A stretch of DNA of 64,000 nucleotides, from contig JAKULF010000001.1 of assembly GCA_022661535.1 (NCBI GenBank), positions 3,348,001 through 3,412,000 on the forward strand, given 5' to 3'. Shown piece by piece: positions 61,231 through 64,000 of the stretch. The translations under genes and the position numbers were made by a program. The number at the start of each line of letters is the position of its first letter. Within the stretch, counting starts at the first letter, position 1. Under the pieces are notes generated by a model. The model was not told where the DNA came from, did not search any database, and saw nothing but the letters and a program-made list of their open reading frames with translations. Origin of the DNA: Eutypa lata (lineage: Eukaryota; Ascomycota; Sordariomycetes; Xylariales; Diatrypaceae).

Positions 61231-61585
61231 CTACCTGGCCGAGCTCTCCCATCCAGATAGCCGGCTGGTGTGTCGCTTGGAAACCGTGTATGTATTCATC
61301 CGCATCGTGGTACGGCGCCTGCGAGATGTAGTTCTCGCGGGTTTGGGGCGTCCACCTCGTCATCCCAAACGGGACCGAGACGGATGGAATCATGCCCCCG
61401 TTTCCGTTGGGCGAGAGTCCGTACGTGCCTATCTTAGGATTCACGTATTGCAAGACGCCCGCATCGGCGTGGTAACCTGGTAAGCCATCTTCTTGCGCAA
61501 TTGCAGCCTTTCTAGTGATGCTGGGATGCGCCGAGACATAGACAGGGTGTAGGCAGAGGAATAACGGCAACCTTGTAGGCCGCAT

Positions 61586-62331
61586 TGTTCAAAGGATTGG
61601 GGGTAGTTAGCTACTCTTTCTCCCTACCTAATTAGATTACAAAACTATGTTCTCAACATGTTTTGATGGTGAGCTCGAAGACGTTGCGGCGAGTAGTAAC
61701 ATTAAATAATATTATTTAACGAGCTAGGTAAGCGAGCTTTACCCCATGCCCCATACCCCTACCCTTACCCTTACCCTTACCCATTGCTCGGTTTGGCCTT
61801 ACATATGACGATAGACAAACTTGGTATCGTCTAGAACTTCAAGGGCTTTTTGTGCTGATCTCACCTATATTGGACGAAGTGCAAGTTGATTCTGTGGGGG
61901 GATTAGAGATTTGGACTACTTATAATTCCCAAGACCTACATATAGTACAGTACAAGGATGCTCTCTTGGGCAGGAGCCAACATTGAAGATATTAGTTAAC
62001 AAGTGCGGGGAAACATGGCGTTAACTCTTCCCCTTAACCGGTGAAATTTGTTGGCATATTTCCCCTTGTCTTTCTAGATTTTGCGGGGTTGAGCCTGCCA
62101 ACCTTACCAGGTCAGTTATGCAGCATTAAACAAGAGATGACATTAATCAAGCAACGAAGTATCATAACCTTGTGATTATTCTGAAGTTTCAACTCCGATG
62201 GCAAGGGTTTTTACGCAGCTTATTACACGAGTTGAGTGGCAACGGATCTCCTGCTTCTGATCATAATTATGGATATTAATAGTGGTATTTTTTTTTTAAT
62301 TCGTGAGTTCCTCTCTTATACACACACATGA
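61586..62331. promoter_or_regulatory. GH92 copy 3 promoter and GH79 3' region
   Basis: 746 bp between two minus-strand genes. It contains a (CCCTTA)3 tract at 61762-61782, about 180-200 bp upstream of the GH92 copy 3 start, and a T-run at 62288-62298 near the GH79 3' end. No gene seen. Confidence 0.45.
61761..61782 (+). repeat. CCCTTA hexamer tract
   Basis: Three and a half copies of CCCTTA (TAAGGG on the minus strand). It is similar in look to, but not the same as, the TTAGGG telomere unit, and sits in the promoter of GH92 copy 3. Confidence 0.7.
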
Positions 62332-64000
62332 CTATCCCAAGATAGTGAAACCACTGGCAACGATAATGATCGCTGCAACCATACAGAGAAGAAGTGAACC
62401 CCCCAGAACTTCACACCCGACAGGAGCGGCAGAGCCTACATCCTCCTCCTCCTCAAGACTGCTCAGTGGCGATTGTTGTGATTGCGGCCTGCCACCATGG
62501 TTATCGCTGTCTTCTGGTGATGAAGTGGTCCGGCCTCCATTTGTACCGCATTGAGCTTGGTCCGCTACCCTCCTCCCGATGGTGGCAACGACGGCTTCAG
62601 AGTCGCGGACTGAGAAGGTGACGGTGCCATCGCTTCCAACTTGTGCAGTTATATCCTCATTTGAGACGTAGGTAGGAGTCCCGTCTCCACTCTCCTCGTA
62701 ACTCATACCATCCCATGTGGTGCCAGTCGTAGCATCAGCACCATCGCTGGTTAGGTACGATAGGTGAAGCACTTGGCCGGATAGAGACGAAGGGACCTTG
62801 AGAGAAACATCGACGCTCGCTTTGTTAGGCTCCGATATATTGGCCACCTTCCCGTTGATCACGACGAGGGAGTCCAGCTGTCCACCATGATACACGGTAT
62901 AAGTTCGAATGAAGTCTTCATATTCAGCTGGGTACGATTTGACCTTGGGTCGCGATACTTGGGCTGAGCATCCTGACCCCATAACCTGATCAAAGGCAGC
63001 CATTCCGTAGTATATGGGGCGCACAGAAGGTTGCATATCATCCATTTCGATAGGCTGCCATGCGCTCGCTTTACTGTTGTCTGTCATGTGGAACTGGACT
63101 GATGAAATATCGAGCGAGGAGGCATATAGAAGGAAGTTCATTGTCCAGATGGCGCCGCCAAAAACGTCACTCGTCCCATCCATACCTACAGGGCCTACTA
63201 TGCCCATTTCACGTATAGAGTACGGGAGATGTGTTGTTTTCGATTGCTCGATTTGCTCAACCCATGCTGTAAACTGCGTCTCTGTTGTGGAAAGCGTCAT
63301 GAGATACTCAAGGGTGAGAGGAAAGCCCGTGACCCCAATGAAGTAGTAGTAATCGTGTTGGTTCCAGCCGGCGATATATGTGGAATCAGAGCCAGTCACC
63401 TTCCTGTTGGCATCGAAGCTCAAGAGATCCTTGATCTGAAAGTCTGTGGCAATGGTAGAGGCTGTACATCCAGGCTCGAAGAAGTTGCTGGGTATGTTAT
63501 TGGGCTTCAACACATTCTCCCAGACTACCTGAGCCCTCTGTAGCCATTCCTCGACGTACTTGCGGCCACTATATTGCCCAGTTCGGAATCCGTTCTGCAG
63601 CCATAGATCAGGCTCACTGCAACATCTGGGGTTAGCAATCGATACCTACAAAGGGGAGAAAATAAGTACGAAATTACTTACTTCCCAAGTTCAAATGAGA
63701 CAAGATTTAATTTCTGGACACGGGTAATAACCTCCTGTGCCATGGTGGTGATCTCATTCACCCAATCAGGTTCGTTGTATGCCATGTTTAGTCCCCAAGT
63801 CACTGGAGTTCCTGGCGGGAATCGGTTCACAGCCTCAAAGAAGCGAGGACCAATGACCATGTGGTTGGGTTTGAGACCGCCTTGGCCCTTCTGGTGGTCA
63901 TTCAAAGTCCATGTCCACTCATTTTGCGAAGGGTTGAAGACCATATAATCGGCCGTGTTGCCTCCGATACGGATGTGGGGAGGCTGTCCGGTGTAGTTGG
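62332..64000 (-). CDS. GH79 beta-glucuronidase-like protein, GPI-anchor-like tail (5' end outside window)
   Basis: Partial: complement(join(62332..63616,63683..>64000)). The 65 nt intron (GTAAGT, branch GCTAAC, acceptor TGCAG) joins SFELG to NEPDLWLQ, restoring the ELGNEPD motif that carries the acid/base Glu of clan GH-A enzymes. Upstream, HIRIGGNTADYMVFN matches the GH79 barrel start. Downstream, IREMGIVGP probably holds the nucleophile Glu, then FGGAIWTMNFLLYASSLDIS, VQFHMT and VRPIYYGMAAFDQVMG, followed by the GH79 C-terminal beta domain. The last 80 residues are a Ser/Asp-rich spacer and a hydrophobic end (SLLLCMVAAIIIVASGFTIL), as in GPI-anchored proteins. GH79 enzymes remove glucuronic acid from arabinogalactan proteins or proteoglycans. 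Same strand as GH92 copy 3. Confidence 0.85.

Larger units (their letters stand above)
55845..61585 (-). pseudogene. GH92 alpha-mannosidase (copy 3) split by a 3.2 kb transposon
   Basis: The N-terminal part (61225-61585, about 120 residues) has a signal peptide (MRPTRLPLFLCLHPVYVSA) and the GH92 start YVNPKIGTYGLSPNGNGGMI, HGFQATHQPAIWMGELGQVV. It stops about six codons after entering the element. The C-terminal part (55845-58021) stays open for 723 codons with PLFEQRG, SIWDTYRAEHSLLTLF, LPMWANMVETNIM, SRTLDYAFDD and GLGGNEDLGQMSAWYVFSAL. The two parts meet within one codon at the 6 bp target duplication, giving a full-length GH92 of about 840 residues before insertion. It differs from copies 1 and 2: PNGNGGMIP start and GNED instead of GNDD, so it belongs to another GH92 subgroup. 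As it stands it cannot make an intact enzyme unless the element is removed. Confidence 0.9.

Noticed and set aside
61761..61782. Internal telomere repeat
   Set aside because: The unit is CCCTTA/TAAGGG, not CCCTAA/TTAGGG, and only three to four copies occur.
1..64000. CRISPR arrays, bacterial operons, ribosome binding sites
   Set aside because: None seen; the window is eukaryotic with spliced genes.

Overview
The window is nuclear DNA of a filamentous ascomycete (Pezizomycotina; Sordariomycetes would fit but is inference). The reasons are short 50-160 nt introns with GTRNGT donors and CTAAC/CTAAT branch points, a HET-domain gene, a NACHT gene, DUF3425-type bZIP architecture, many secreted glycosidases, and a 3.2 kb block with the marks of repeat-induced point mutation (RIP). 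I modelled 17 protein-coding loci, joining exons by hand from splice signals and frame. One locus is split by an insertion and one runs off the right end.

Layout. 1-9.4 kb is gene-poor: one spliced hypothetical gene at 1055-2284 (-), then about 7 kb without a supportable gene. 9.5-17 kb is a housekeeping block with CFT2/CPSF100 (-) and SEC24 (+), divergently transcribed. 18-25 kb holds a two-exon HET-domain protein (-), a membrane/coiled-coil protein (+) and a polytopic membrane protein (+). 26-36 kb holds GH92 alpha-mannosidase no. 1 (+), an AA11-like LPMO (-), a conserved helical-repeat protein (-) and an Spt10-like acetyltransferase with an integrase-type zinc finger (-). 38-46 kb holds a secreted Kex2-processed protein (+), a SIR2-NACHT fusion (+), a 658 bp MITE with about 54 bp inverted repeats and TA duplications, and a pepsin-like aspartic protease (+). 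46-64 kb holds GH92 no. 2 (-), a short-chain dehydrogenase (-), a bZIP/DUF3425 regulator (+), GH92 no. 3 split by a 3.2 kb RIP-mutated inverted-repeat element (-), and a GH79 beta-glucuronidase-like gene with a GPI-anchor-like tail (-, cut by the window end).

Two themes stand out. First, three GH92 exo-mannosidase loci, a GH79, an LPMO and an aspartic protease lie within 38 kb, which suggests a toolkit for taking apart mannosylated and glucuronidated glycoproteins. They sit on both strands with housekeeping genes between them, so this is an island rather than an operon. Second, non-self-recognition architecture is present: a HET protein with an unfamiliar C-terminal region, and a compact 689-residue SIR2-NACHT protein that combines a predicted NAD-binding/NAD-cleaving domain with a STAND NTPase and has no C-terminal repeat sensor. 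The SIR2-NACHT gene is the best candidate for an undescribed system. The cleanest piece of genome biology is the GH92 gene cut by a RIP-mutated transposon, where the 6 bp target duplication itself carries a RIP-type C-to-T change.
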